From Enterococcus hulanensis (lineage in GTDB: Bacteria; Bacillota; Bacilli; Lactobacillales; Enterococcaceae), in assembly GCF_005405485.1 (NCBI RefSeq), contig NZ_BJED01000002.1, positions 124,001 through 188,000 on the forward strand: DNA of 64,000 nt. Direction: 5' to 3'. The number at the start of each line of letters is the position of its first letter. Position 1 is the first letter of the stretch. Of the stretch, positions 51,839 to 60,383 are shown piece by piece. The notes under the pieces were generated by a model. It did no database searches. It saw only the letters and a program-made list of their open reading frames with translations, and was not told where the DNA came from. The translations under genes and the position numbers were made by a program.

Positions 51839-51886
51839 TTGTAAACGTTTTATCAATATGATACCATCTATTTAAATTGGTACCAA
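51839..51886 (+). promoter_or_regulatory. promoter, cre-like site and GntR-type operator of the second PTS IIC operon
   Basis: TTGTAA (51839-51844) and TACCAT (51862-51867) are 17 bp apart; TGTAAACGTTTTAT (51840-51853) is cre-like. TTGGTACCAA, a perfect palindrome at 51877-51886 near the start of transcription, resembles sites of UTRA-type GntR repressors and suits the regulator encoded at 54347. Confidence 0.6.
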
Positions 51887-51988
51887 CAAATATAGAAAGA
51901 GGTGTATGAATCTAAGGTGAAAGAATATAGGGATTTTTGTTTCAGCACGATGCATATTTCTAAATTTTAAGAAAAAGAGGTGTAGAAA

Positions 51989-53296
51989 ATGAATAAGTTT
52001 AATTTGTTTTTGGAGAAGAAGCTTTTGCCGATCGCATCAAAGTTGGGAGCGAATCGGGTATTGATCGCCATTCGGAATGGGATCACATTGAGTATGCCAT
52101 TGATTATTATCGGTTCATTATTTTTGATCATCGGAAATTTTCCGATTGATGCGTGGATCGATTGGCTAGGAAAAACCGGTATTATTGATTATTTGAACAA
52201 AGGGACAAATGGCAGCTTTGGAATTATGGGATTGGTTGCGAGTTTTGGGATCGCGCAGAGTTTAGCCAGTCAGCATGATGTTGATGGAACCTCTGCTGGT
52301 GTAATTGCCCTGTCTTCTTTTTTGGTAGCGACACCGAATATTTTTTCTGGTGGAGAGGAGCCTGTGGAAGGGATTCCAGTTGCTTATATGGGCAGTCGGG
52401 GATTGTTCGTAGCAATCGTTTTAGGTATTATCACTGCGTTGATCTTCGCTTGGTTTATCAATCATAATATTCAGATCACGCTTCCGGATTCTGTGCCGCC
52501 GGCAGTCTCAAAAAGCTTTAGTGCATTAATTCCTGGTGCGGCTATCATCACTCTTTGGTTAGTCATCTTTGCATTATTAGATGCAACTGGGATCGGAAAT
52601 ATTCATGATCTGCTGTTGAAGATTTTTGGCGGTCCGTTAGGGTTGCTAGGAGCAACGATCGGCGGGACAGTCATTTCGATTTTCTTAAACAGTGCTTTTT
52701 GGTTTACTGGGATTCATGGCGGGAACGTTGTAAATAGTATTATTTCACCTATTTGGCTAATGAATACTGATGCCAATCGGTTGATTTATCAAGCGGATCG
52801 GACAGCAGAATTGCCGCACATCATCACTCAGCCATTTATTGATAATTTTGTCTATATGGGCGGTGGCGGTGCCACGATCGGGTTGGTGATTGTTATTACG
52901 ATTATTGCTCTCAAGAAAAAATCGAGTCAATTAACCAAAACAATGGCTCCATTGACATTGACTCCTGGTATATTTAATATTAATGAACCAGCTATGTATG
53001 GGCTTCCAGTAGTATTGAACATCAGTCTGATTATTCCGTTTATCTTAGCGCCAATGGTCAATGCACTGGTCACCTACTTTACTATGTCTTCCGGGTTAGT
53101 CGCGAGAACGGTCGGAATCGCTGTTCCTTGGACGATGCCGCCGGTTATCAGCGGTTTTCTTGCAACGGGCGGTCATATGAGCGGCGCTATATTGCAGGTA
53201 GTGTTGATAATTTTGGATATCTTGATCTATTATCCCTTCTATCAAACCGTTGAGCGTCAAAATGTATTAGCTGAAAGTGGAACATCAAATAACTAG
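51989..53296 (+). CDS. PTS lactose/cellobiose-family IIC component
   Basis: This 435-residue IIC has about ten hydrophobic segments and the blocks LPDSVPPAVSKSFSALIPG and TLTPGIFNINEPAMYGLPVV. It is related to the IIC at 48097 but not very close. No IIA or IIB is encoded beside it. It starts an operon with a barrel-like protein (53318) and possibly the GntR gene (54347). The ribosome site is AAAGAGGTG. The sugar is unknown. Confidence 0.9.
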   Translation: MNKFNLFLEKKLLPIASKLGANRVLIAIRNGITLSMPLIIIGSLFLIIGNFPIDAWIDWLGKTGIIDYLNKGTNGSFGIMGLVASFGIAQSLASQHDVDGTSAGVIALSSFLVATPNIFSGGEEPVEGIPVAYMGSRGLFVAIVLGIITALIFAWFINHNIQITLPDSVPPAVSKSFSALIPGAAIITLWLVIFALLDATGIGNIHDLLLKIFGGPLGLLGATIGGTVISIFLNSAFWFTGIHGGNVVNSIISPIWLMNTDANRLIYQADRTAELPHIITQPFIDNFVYMGGGGATIGLVIVITIIALKKKSSQLTKTMAPLTLTPGIFNINEPAMYGLPVVLNISLIIPFILAPMVNALVTYFTMSSGLVARTVGIAVPWTMPPVISGFLATGGHMSGAILQVVLIILDILIYYPFYQTVERQNVLAESGTSNN

Positions 53297-53317
53297 AAAA
53301 TGTGAGGAATCTAAAAA

Positions 53318-54229
53318 ATGGTAAAACGATTAATTAGCGCGAATGCATCAGATTTATTAGCAATGTCAGCAGCAGAATTAAAGCAAAGTATCAAAGCAAG
53401 TGAAGGAAGAACGATCGTCTCTGAAAATGTAGCTGTAAGAGAGTCGTTGGTAGGAGATATCACCAATGCAGAAGTAGCGCGGGCCTTTGGTGCAGATTTG
53501 ATTTTACTAAATGGTGTGGATGTCTTGAATTTGAAAATCGAAGGATTGGAATTATCCGCTGATGAAACAGAAGAAGAACTGATCCATAAATTAAGAAAGC
53601 TGGTTGGACGTCCGATCGGTGTGAACTTGGAGCCGGTGGATCAGGATGCGAAAATGGCAGAGAATAAATTAACGATTCCTTTAGGTCGTCAAGCGAATGA
53701 AGAAACACTGAAACAAGCTGAGAAACTAGGCTTTGACTATATTTGTTTAACTGGAAACCCCGGAACAGGTGTGACCAATAAGCAGATCAATCAGGCAATC
53801 AAACGAGCGAAGGAACATTATAACGGATTGGTGATTGCAGGGAAAATGCATGGAGCCGGCGTTGATGAACCAGTAGCAGATTTCCAAGCGATTCAATCTT
53901 TTGTTGAAAGTGGGGCGGATATCATCTTGGTTCCTGCTGTGGGAACGGTGCCTGGCTTTGACAGCGATGATTTAAAAGCCGCTGTGAAGGCTGTTCATCA
54001 AGCGGGAGCACTTATTATGACAGCTATTGGAACCAGTCAAGAAAGTGCCGATGAAGAAACGGTGCGACAAATCGCGATCCAAAACAAAATCTGCGGTGTG
54101 GACATCCAGCACATAGGAGATGCCGGCTATTCAGGTATTGCGCCTGTCGAAAATATCCTTGCTATGAGTAAGGCGCTTCGTGGTGCGCGACACACGATTT
54201 CAATGATGGCTCGTTCAATCAACCGCTAG
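53318..54229 (+). CDS. conserved protein of unknown function, probably TIM-barrel
   Basis: This 303-residue cytoplasmic protein has repeated beta-strand/helix units with acidic or Gly-rich turns (GADLILLNG, IGVNLEPVD, GFDYICLTGNPGTG, GLVIAGKMHGAG, GADIILVPAVGTVPGF, ICGVDIQHIGDAG). This suggests a phosphate-binding alpha/beta barrel. I recall relatives labelled 'haloacid dehalogenase-like hydrolase' in databases, but the HAD motifs (DxDxT) are absent, so that name would be wrong. It follows the PTS IIC by 21 bp, so it probably acts on the imported phosphosugar. Confidence 0.75.
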   Translation: MVKRLISANASDLLAMSAAELKQSIKASEGRTIVSENVAVRESLVGDITNAEVARAFGADLILLNGVDVLNLKIEGLELSADETEEELIHKLRKLVGRPIGVNLEPVDQDAKMAENKLTIPLGRQANEETLKQAEKLGFDYICLTGNPGTGVTNKQINQAIKRAKEHYNGLVIAGKMHGAGVDEPVADFQAIQSFVESGADIILVPAVGTVPGFDSDDLKAAVKAVHQAGALIMTAIGTSQESADEETVRQIAIQNKICGVDIQHIGDAGYSGIAPVENILAMSKALRGARHTISMMARSINR

Positions 54230-54346
54230 ACATTAAAAAATCCTGTTCAAAGTAAACTGGTAGTAAAAATGCTTTTCTGTCATAATAGTAAAGACAATGT
54301 GTCAGAATGAATGAAAAGGGCTACTATTTAGCAGAGGTGTTTTTAT

Positions 54347-55054
54347 ATGGCGAAGTATCATGAGATTTCTACTGAATTGATCAAAGAAATAGTCGACGGA
54401 AAATATAGTGGGCAAGGAAAATTGCCAACAGAGAAAGAATTGAGCGAACATTTTGATACAAGTAGAAATACAATTCGAAGCGCAATCAATTTACTGACGG
54501 ATGAAGGATATGTGTATAAAGTACAGGGGAGCGGTATTTATTTGCGACCAGTAAATTTCGATGAAAGTACCAATTTAAATTTAATCAAAGGTTTTTCTAG
54601 TGAACAGCAGTCAGAAACTAGTAAAATCAAAATTTTGAAGTTGGAGTTGATCGAAGCAGATCAAAGATTAGCTTCGGAGCTTAACTGCGATGTGGGAGAA
54701 GCATTATATTATTTAAGACGGATTCGCTATGTGAATAATGAGCCCGTTCGAGTGGAACAATCCTATTATCGTCAAGAAGTGGTTCCTTATCTGGGACGAG
54801 AAATTGCGGAAGCATCGATTTATGATTATTTAACGCAAAATCTAAAATTACAGATCGGCTTTGCTGACCGTAAAATCTGTGCGGATTATCTGGCAAAAGA
54901 AGATGCTGAATTATTGGGATTAGCAGAAAACGACCCTGCATTAGTAGTAAAAGAGAAAACGTATCTTTCAAATGGTCAGATCGTAAACTTAGGGGAAGCA
55001 GTTTTGCATTTTCAAAAAATATCACTCTTTTCAAGTGCCAAGAGTTCTGAGTGA
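54347..55054 (+). CDS. GntR-family regulator with UTRA domain
   Basis: This 235-residue repressor has an N-terminal winged helix (KYHEISTELIKEIVDGKYSG...LPTEKELSEHFDTSRNTIRSAINLLTDEGYVYKVQGSGIYL) and a UTRA domain. It lies behind the PTS IIC and barrel-like genes and probably controls them through the TTGGTACCAA palindrome. The ribosome site is AGAGGTG. A terminator follows. Confidence 0.9.
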   Translation: MAKYHEISTELIKEIVDGKYSGQGKLPTEKELSEHFDTSRNTIRSAINLLTDEGYVYKVQGSGIYLRPVNFDESTNLNLIKGFSSEQQSETSKIKILKLELIEADQRLASELNCDVGEALYYLRRIRYVNNEPVRVEQSYYRQEVVPYLGREIAEASIYDYLTQNLKLQIGFADRKICADYLAKEDAELLGLAENDPALVVKEKTYLSNGQIVNLGEAVLHFQKISLFSSAKSSE

Positions 55055-55110
55055 AATGCCGACGTAATTAGATAACTTATAATAGAAGAAACAAGAACAG
55101 TTTAATGAGA

Positions 55111-55150
55111 AATACGTCTATTGAATTCAATAGGCGTATTTTTCTTTTTG
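55111..55150 (+). terminator. terminator after the GntR gene
   Basis: AATACGTCTATTGAA (55111-55125) pairs with TTCAATAGGCGTATT (55126-55140), followed by TTTCTTTTT. Confidence 0.85.
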
Positions 55151-55261
55151 TATACTGAAAATTTGCGAAACAAATTAATGACCAGAAAGGCAATCTATAC
55201 TATAATATGAGAAACTATCAATAGATTTTTAATCTAAAGAACATTTATTCTAAGAATATTT

Positions 55262-56434
55262 ATGGAAATGAGTGAGACGATGATCGATCCACAAGTCAAA
55301 GAATTAGAAGAATTAGTCACTACGATGCGCCGCGAATTGCACCAAATACCTGAATTAGGCTTGGAAGAAAAACAAACTGCCGCATATATTCGAAACAAGC
55401 TGGCATCCTTTGGTGTTACTGAGACTTATGAAGTGATTGAAACAGGTACGATCGCGGTCTTGCGAGGAGAAAAACCTGGAAAGACGTTGGCTTTTCGGTC
55501 AGATATCGATGCTTTGCCAGTGGAAGAACAAACTGGTTATGAGTTTGCTTCCAAAACACCGGGCAAGATGCATGCTTGCGGGCATGATGGACATATGGCG
55601 ACGTTATTGGGTTTCATTGCATATTTGCACAAATATCCTGGAAAAATTCAAGGAACGCTTGTTTTTGTTTTCCAACCGGCAGAAGAAGGACCGGGCGGGG
55701 CTGAATTAATTATGAAAACAGGCATTTTACAAAAATTAGGCGTGGAAGAAATCGTCGGCCTGCATGTTTTTCCTGATTTGCCGGCTGGGAAAATTTCTTG
55801 CCGTCCGGGACCGATGATGGCGCGTAATGCGGAGGTAACGATCACGATTAAAGGTGTCAGCACTCATGGGGCGCAGCCTCAACTAGGAGAAGACGCGATC
55901 GTTGCGGCTGGCGGAGTGATCTCTGGCTTAAACAGTATTTTAGCAAGAAATATTGGTCCATTGGATAATGTGGTTTTGACCTTTGGCACGATCCATGGCG
56001 GCGAAGCGATGAATATCGTGGCTAAGGAAGTCGTTTTACACGGAACGATGCGGGCTTTTGATGACAAGGTTTATGATGAGGTCGTTCGTCGGACAGAATT
56101 ATTAGCAGGAGAAATCGCCAAAGGTTACGGCTGTGAAGCAGTGGTTGATTTCAATCATATGTATCGAGTGGTAGACAATGATCCGAAAATGGTCGAAACG
56201 CTGGAAAAGGTCGCGGCGGATTATTATGTAGAAACACCGCCATATTTGATCGCGGAAGATTTCTCGATGTACCAGCAGGAAATCCCCGGTATGTTTTTCT
56301 TTTTGGGAATTCGCGATGAGGAAAAGGGCTATACTTATCCGCTCCATAGCGGAAAGATGAAATTTGATGAAGTGAATCTGCTTTTAGGGATTCAGACTTT
56401 TGTGAACTTGATCGCTGGATTGAATGATAATTAA
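55262..56434 (+). CDS. M20-family amidohydrolase, probable N-acetyl-diaminopimelate deacetylase
   Basis: This 390-residue M20D metallohydrolase has the metal-binding blocks AFRSDIDALP, HACGHDGH and FQPAEEGPGGA, and a dimerisation insert. Directly followed by lysA and dapF, it is probably the deacetylase of the acetylated branch of diaminopimelate synthesis. A general amino-acid deacylase remains possible. The start is uncertain: ATG at 55262, 55268 and 55280 are in frame and none has a strong ribosome site. TATAAT at 55201-55206 is the likely -10. Confidence 0.82.
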   Translation: MEMSETMIDPQVKELEELVTTMRRELHQIPELGLEEKQTAAYIRNKLASFGVTETYEVIETGTIAVLRGEKPGKTLAFRSDIDALPVEEQTGYEFASKTPGKMHACGHDGHMATLLGFIAYLHKYPGKIQGTLVFVFQPAEEGPGGAELIMKTGILQKLGVEEIVGLHVFPDLPAGKISCRPGPMMARNAEVTITIKGVSTHGAQPQLGEDAIVAAGGVISGLNSILARNIGPLDNVVLTFGTIHGGEAMNIVAKEVVLHGTMRAFDDKVYDEVVRRTELLAGEIAKGYGCEAVVDFNHMYRVVDNDPKMVETLEKVAADYYVETPPYLIAEDFSMYQQEIPGMFFFLGIRDEEKGYTYPLHSGKMKFDEVNLLLGIQTFVNLIAGLNDN

Positions 56435-56445
56435 GGGGGCTTACA

Positions 56446-57744
56446 ATGGAATTTGAAACTAAAAATGGACATTTGATGTGGGATGGCTGCGACACTGTCG
56501 AATTAGCAGAAAAATTTGGCACACCATTATATGTTTTTTCCCAAACATTAATAGAAGAGAAGTGCCAAGAATTGCAGCGGGATTTTGTTGAGAAGTATGA
56601 AAATGTACGGGTGGCCTTTGCCAGTAAAGCTTTTTCGACTTTAGCAATGTTAAAAATTATTCAGCAGCAAGGATTTTCTTTAGATGTCGTTTCTGACGGC
56701 GAACTGTATACGGCGATCAAAGGAAACTTTCCAGCTGAACATATTGAAATGAACGGCAATAATAAATCGATTGAAGAATTGGAAATGGCGATCGATTATG
56801 GCGTTGGCCGGATTATCGTTGATAGCCTGCAGGAAGTCGATCTGATCTCAGCAATCGCTAAAGAAAAACAAAAAGTAGTGGACATCCTGTTCCGAATTAC
56901 ACCGGAAGTGAATGTTCAGACCCATTCGTTTATTTCGACGGGACAAAAAGATTCAAAATTCGGCATTCCGATTGATGAGGATATTCTATTCCCGCAAATT
57001 CAAAATGCGATCAACACACCAGAAGTGAATTTCTTAGGCTTCCATTTCCATGTCGGCAGTCAATTATTTGATAATCACTCGCATCTTGCGGCGGCGGAGA
57101 TTGCTTTGGATTTGGTTAAAATGGTGAGGGAACGCTTTGACTATACGATCAAAGAGTTGAATTTCGGCGGCGGCTTTGGTGTTCGTTACACGGATGCAGA
57201 TCAGCCGAAACCATTTAGTTACTTCACAGATCCGATGATGAAAAAAGTTCTGGATTTTTGTAAAAAAGAAGATTTCCCGCAGCCTGCTGTTGTGATCGAA
57301 CCGGGTCGCAGTATTGTTGCCGAAGCAGGGATCAGCCTGCACAAAATCGGAGCAATCAAGGAACTTCCCGGTTTGCGGAAATATGTCAGTATCGATGGCG
57401 GGATGACGGATAATATTCGTCCGGGACTATATGAAGCGGAATATACAGGTATTTTAGCGAATAAAGCCGAAGATATGGCAGTTGAAAAAGTGACAGTTTC
57501 GGGGAAAGCCTGCGAAAGTACCGATATTTTAGTGAAGGATATCGAGCTGCCGACTGTTGAAGCGGGCGATATTTTCGCGACGTTTTCAACGGGAGCGTAT
57601 GGCTATTCAATGGCCAGCAATTATAATAAACTGGCTATCCCGGCAGTTGTTTTGACAAAAGCGGGGCAAGCGGAGATTATTGTAAAAAGACAAACCTTGG
57701 ATCAAATTATTCAAAATGAAGAAATTCCAAGCTTTTTGAAATAG
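56446..57744 (+). CDS. lysA: diaminopimelate decarboxylase
   Basis: This 432-residue PLP enzyme makes lysine from meso-diaminopimelate. The PLP-lysine motif is VAFASKAFSTLAM; HVGSQ, the phosphate loop GGGFGVRYT, EPGRSIVAEAG and CESTDIL follow. It has an alanine-racemase-like barrel and a C-terminal beta domain. It lies 11 bp after the deacetylase gene with GGGGGC as a modest ribosome site and 24 bp before dapF. In enterococci, lysine rather than diaminopimelate is used in the wall, so the product serves both protein and peptidoglycan. Confidence 0.94.
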   Translation: MEFETKNGHLMWDGCDTVELAEKFGTPLYVFSQTLIEEKCQELQRDFVEKYENVRVAFASKAFSTLAMLKIIQQQGFSLDVVSDGELYTAIKGNFPAEHIEMNGNNKSIEELEMAIDYGVGRIIVDSLQEVDLISAIAKEKQKVVDILFRITPEVNVQTHSFISTGQKDSKFGIPIDEDILFPQIQNAINTPEVNFLGFHFHVGSQLFDNHSHLAAAEIALDLVKMVRERFDYTIKELNFGGGFGVRYTDADQPKPFSYFTDPMMKKVLDFCKKEDFPQPAVVIEPGRSIVAEAGISLHKIGAIKELPGLRKYVSIDGGMTDNIRPGLYEAEYTGILANKAEDMAVEKVTVSGKACESTDILVKDIELPTVEAGDIFATFSTGAYGYSMASNYNKLAIPAVVLTKAGQAEIIVKRQTLDQIIQNEEIPSFLK

Positions 57745-57768
57745 AAACTCCTGAAATGAGGCTAGAGT

Positions 57769-58599
57769 ATGAAGGTACCCTTTTACAAAATGCAAGGCGC
57801 TGGAAATGATTTTATTTTAATCGACAATCAGCAGCTGAATTTTTCTAGTGAGCAATTAACAAAATTTTCGGCCCGTGTTTGTACACGACGGATTTCAGTC
57901 GGAGCAGACACCTTGATCGCGATTGAAGCGGCTCGTGGTGACGGAGATTTTTATGCGCGCTTTTTCAATGCGGACGGTTCCGAAGCAGAAATGTGTGGAA
58001 ACGGTGCTCGCTGTGTGGCGCGTTGGGCCTATGAAACAGGGATCGCAAAGGAAAAAATGATGATTGAGACGATTGCCGGGGATGTACCAGCAGAACGTTT
58101 AGATACCCGAACGTACCGTGTGCAGCTAAACTCGCCGACAGTTTTTGAAGCAGATAAGCAGATTCAAGTCGATGGAAAAGGGGTTACAGTGGATTACGTC
58201 GAGTTAGGCGATCCGGGAATTCCTCATTTAGTCGTTCATGTGCCTGATCTGGCTATGACTGAATTAGAAACGATTTTTGATTTTGCCAGAAAGCTGCGGA
58301 ATCATCCTGCGTTTGAAAAAGGAGCGAATGTGAACTTTTATGATATTCTGCCTGATCAAACCGTTGTGGAACGTACCTATGAGCGAGGCGTTGAAGATTT
58401 TACTTTAGCCTGCGGAACTGGAACTGGTTCGACAGCCTATGCGCTGACAAAAAAAGGGTTAGTTAAGAATAATCCAGTGGTGATTGAAGTTTTGGGCGGG
58501 CAGCTTCAGGTGAACGTAGTAAATGATGAACTGTACTTGATTGGCGATACGAATATCGTCGTTGAGGGCACGATTTTAGATGAAGACTTAGCAGTATAA
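57769..58599 (+). CDS. dapF: diaminopimelate epimerase
   Basis: This 276-residue enzyme converts LL- to meso-diaminopimelate. It shows the family start MQGAGNDFILID and the two active-site cysteines in EMCGNGARCVARW and TLACGTGTGSTAYAL. It ends the three-gene lysine operon, so the gene order is deacetylase-lysA-dapF. No dapA, dapB, dapD or aspartokinase is present in the window. A strong terminator follows. Confidence 0.95.
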   Translation: MKVPFYKMQGAGNDFILIDNQQLNFSSEQLTKFSARVCTRRISVGADTLIAIEAARGDGDFYARFFNADGSEAEMCGNGARCVARWAYETGIAKEKMMIETIAGDVPAERLDTRTYRVQLNSPTVFEADKQIQVDGKGVTVDYVELGDPGIPHLVVHVPDLAMTELETIFDFARKLRNHPAFEKGANVNFYDILPDQTVVERTYERGVEDFTLACGTGTGSTAYALTKKGLVKNNPVVIEVLGGQLQVNVVNDELYLIGDTNIVVEGTILDEDLAV

Positions 58600-58629
58600 T
58601 CGCAAGTTTTAATATTTAACAAAAAGAAA

Positions 58630-58683
58630 CCGAACGGTCATAGTTCTATCGAATACGATAGGATATGACCGTTCGGCTTTTTT
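58630..58683. terminator. bidirectional terminator
   Basis: CCGAACGGTCATA (58630-58642) pairs with TATGACCGTTCGG (58664-58676), with an inner stem CTATCG/CGATAG. T-runs follow on both strands, serving dapF and the convergent DeoR gene. Confidence 0.9.
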
Positions 58684-59432
58684 TAATCAATCAAGACAAT
58701 TTTTTGTTTGTTGTATTCTTTACGAACCTTATCCGGGATTTCCTCTGAGATCAAATAGGTCAGATCATCTACAGGACCCACGATGTGATTACTGATGGTC
58801 CCGAATTTATCGTTGGTGATCATTCCCAAAACTTCAGTAGAGACGCGGACCATTTCGCGTTTAATTTCTGATTCTTGCGTGGTTGGTACGCTCGTTCCGG
58901 CATCCAAATCAAGATTGTAGATGCCCATAATATAGAGATCTGCTCGAATATTTTGCAGCTGCTTGAATGCTTGGACGCCAATGTTGATCATGGATTGCTT
59001 ATAAAAGACGCCGCCGATGTTGATGATCTCAAGGTTAGGGTGCTGAGCTAGCTCCATGGCGATCGGCGGACTGTTGGTAATGATCGTTGCCCGAAAATCT
59101 TGCGGAATTACTTTTGCTAACGCTAAGTTAGTCGTACTGCCATCGATGATAATAACGGAATCTTCTTTTAAAAAGGGCAGCGCTTTATGAGCCAGCTCTT
59201 TTTTTCGATCACTAGCCACAGTTTCCCGATAATTAAAATCAGTGATCGGCGGTCCTACACGTAAGGCGCCGCTGTGAACTCTTTTTAAAAGACCTTGCCC
59301 ATCCAATTCCTTTAAATCCCGCCGAATCGTATCCTCAGAAACGTTAAAGCGCTGACTCAAGTCGCTGGCGATAACCTTTTGTTCAATATTTAATAAATCT
59401 ACAATTTTTTGATGTCGTTCCTCTTTCAGCAT
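58683..59432 (-). CDS. DeoR-family transcriptional regulator
   Basis: This 249-residue repressor has an N-terminal helix-turn-helix (MLKEERHQKIVDLLN...ASDLSQRFNVSEDTIRRDLKELDGQGLLKRVHSGAL) and a C-terminal sugar-phosphate-binding DeoRC domain (IIDGSTTNLALAKVIP, IINIGGVFYKQS). I use ATG 59432, eight bases behind GGAG; the longer GTG start at 59441 overlaps that site. It diverges from the hexitol operon and is its likely repressor. Confidence 0.91.
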   Translation of the reverse strand: MLKEERHQKIVDLLNIEQKVIASDLSQRFNVSEDTIRRDLKELDGQGLLKRVHSGALRVGPPITDFNYRETVASDRKKELAHKALPFLKEDSVIIIDGSTTNLALAKVIPQDFRATIITNSPPIAMELAQHPNLEIINIGGVFYKQSMINIGVQAFKQLQNIRADLYIMGIYNLDLDAGTSVPTTQESEIKREMVRVSTEVLGMITNDKFGTISNHIVGPVDDLTYLISEEIPDKVRKEYNKQKIVLID

Positions 59433-59514
59433 GTTGCGCACTCCTTCTTATTTCTTCCTGTTTATCATGCCATGTATGCGCTTTTGTGTCAATTTTATTT
59501 GAGTTTAATCGGAT

Positions 59515-59559
59515 AAACGCGCAAAAACATGCAGATAAAATTAAATAATTTGCGCGTTT
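59515..59559. promoter_or_regulatory. spaced inverted-repeat operator of the hexitol operon
   Basis: AAACGCGCAAA (59515-59525) and TTTGCGCGTTT (59549-59559) are a perfect 11-bp inverted repeat separated by 23 bp, just before the -35 box. DeoR-type repressors bind such sites as dimers or tetramers. Confidence 0.65.
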
Positions 59560-59562
59560 GTA

Positions 59563-59591
59563 TTGACTTGTGTTTGTTAAGCGATTACAAT
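59563..59591 (+). promoter_or_regulatory. promoter of the hexitol operon
   Basis: TTGACT (59563-59568) and TACAAT (59586-59591) are 17 bp apart. GTTAAGCGATTACA in this interval is cre-like with two mismatches. Confidence 0.65.
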
Positions 59592-59675
59592 GAACTTGTA
59601 AATGAAGGATGTACGGCATTCGAACTCGCTGATTTTTCCGGATAAAATCGGCGTATTGAAAGTAGGAGGACGCTT

Positions 59676-60368
59676 ATGGAGAAGCAAATCATTTTATCGC
59701 CATCCATCATGTGTGGAGATTTGGTGAATTTAGAAAAAAGTATCAATGATTTAGAAGCGATCGGCATGGACACTCTGCATATCGATGTTATCGATGGCTC
59801 ATTTAGCCCAAGCATGCCATTAGGAATCGAAACGATCAAACGAATGCGGGAAATCACTTCGATGAATTTCGATGTGCATATTATGTCGAAGGACAATGAA
59901 TTTTTTATCGGCGAGATGCTGAATATTGGTGTTGAAGGAATTACTTTCCATCACGAGACTAGCCTGCATGTTGACCGCTACATTCAAATGATCAAGAATG
60001 CGGGGACGAAAGTTGGTGTGGCCTTGAATCCGGCAACCCCTTTAAATGTTTTAAACTACGTTTTACCAGAGATTGATCGAGTATGCTTAATGCTGATCAA
60101 CCCGGGATTTGCGACGAATAAAGCAGAAAAGCAAATTCCTTATGCATTGAAAAAAATTACTGATTTGCGGCAATTGGTTGACGACCTAGGCTTAACAACA
60201 GATATCCAAGTTGATGGGCGAGTATCACTGGCGACGATTCCTGATTTATTAGATGCTGGTGCAACAAACTTAGTATTGGGAAGTACGAGTCTGTTTATTT
60301 CAGGAAATACATTAGCAGAAAATCGTCAGTTATTGTCTGAAGCAGTAAACAAAGCGGCTTTAGTTTGA
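59676..60368 (+). CDS. ribulose-phosphate-3-epimerase family, AlsE (allulose-6-phosphate epimerase)-like
   Basis: This 230-residue alpha/beta barrel enzyme has SPSIMCGDLVNL, HIDVIDGSFSPSMPLG, DVHIMSKDNEFFIG and QVDGRVSLATIPDLLDAGATNLVLG. The N-terminal SPSxMCxDL and the terminal GSTSLF are closer to AlsE (allulose-6-phosphate 3-epimerase) than to RPE, whose usual VDGG and VNPGFAGQ are altered here (VDGR, INPGFATN). It opens a five-gene operon with a hexuloisomerase-like gene and mannitol PTS genes. It probably epimerises a ketohexose 6-phosphate. Confidence 0.82.
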   Translation: MEKQIILSPSIMCGDLVNLEKSINDLEAIGMDTLHIDVIDGSFSPSMPLGIETIKRMREITSMNFDVHIMSKDNEFFIGEMLNIGVEGITFHHETSLHVDRYIQMIKNAGTKVGVALNPATPLNVLNYVLPEIDRVCLMLINPGFATNKAEKQIPYALKKITDLRQLVDDLGLTTDIQVDGRVSLATIPDLLDAGATNLVLGSTSLFISGNTLAENRQLLSEAVNKAALV

Positions 60369-60383
60369 TAAGGAGGGAAAACG

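Noticed and set aside
55141-55261. A lysine riboswitch or T-box before the lysine genes
   Set aside because: The leader is too short, and no AGGGGC-like T-box motif or conserved core was seen.
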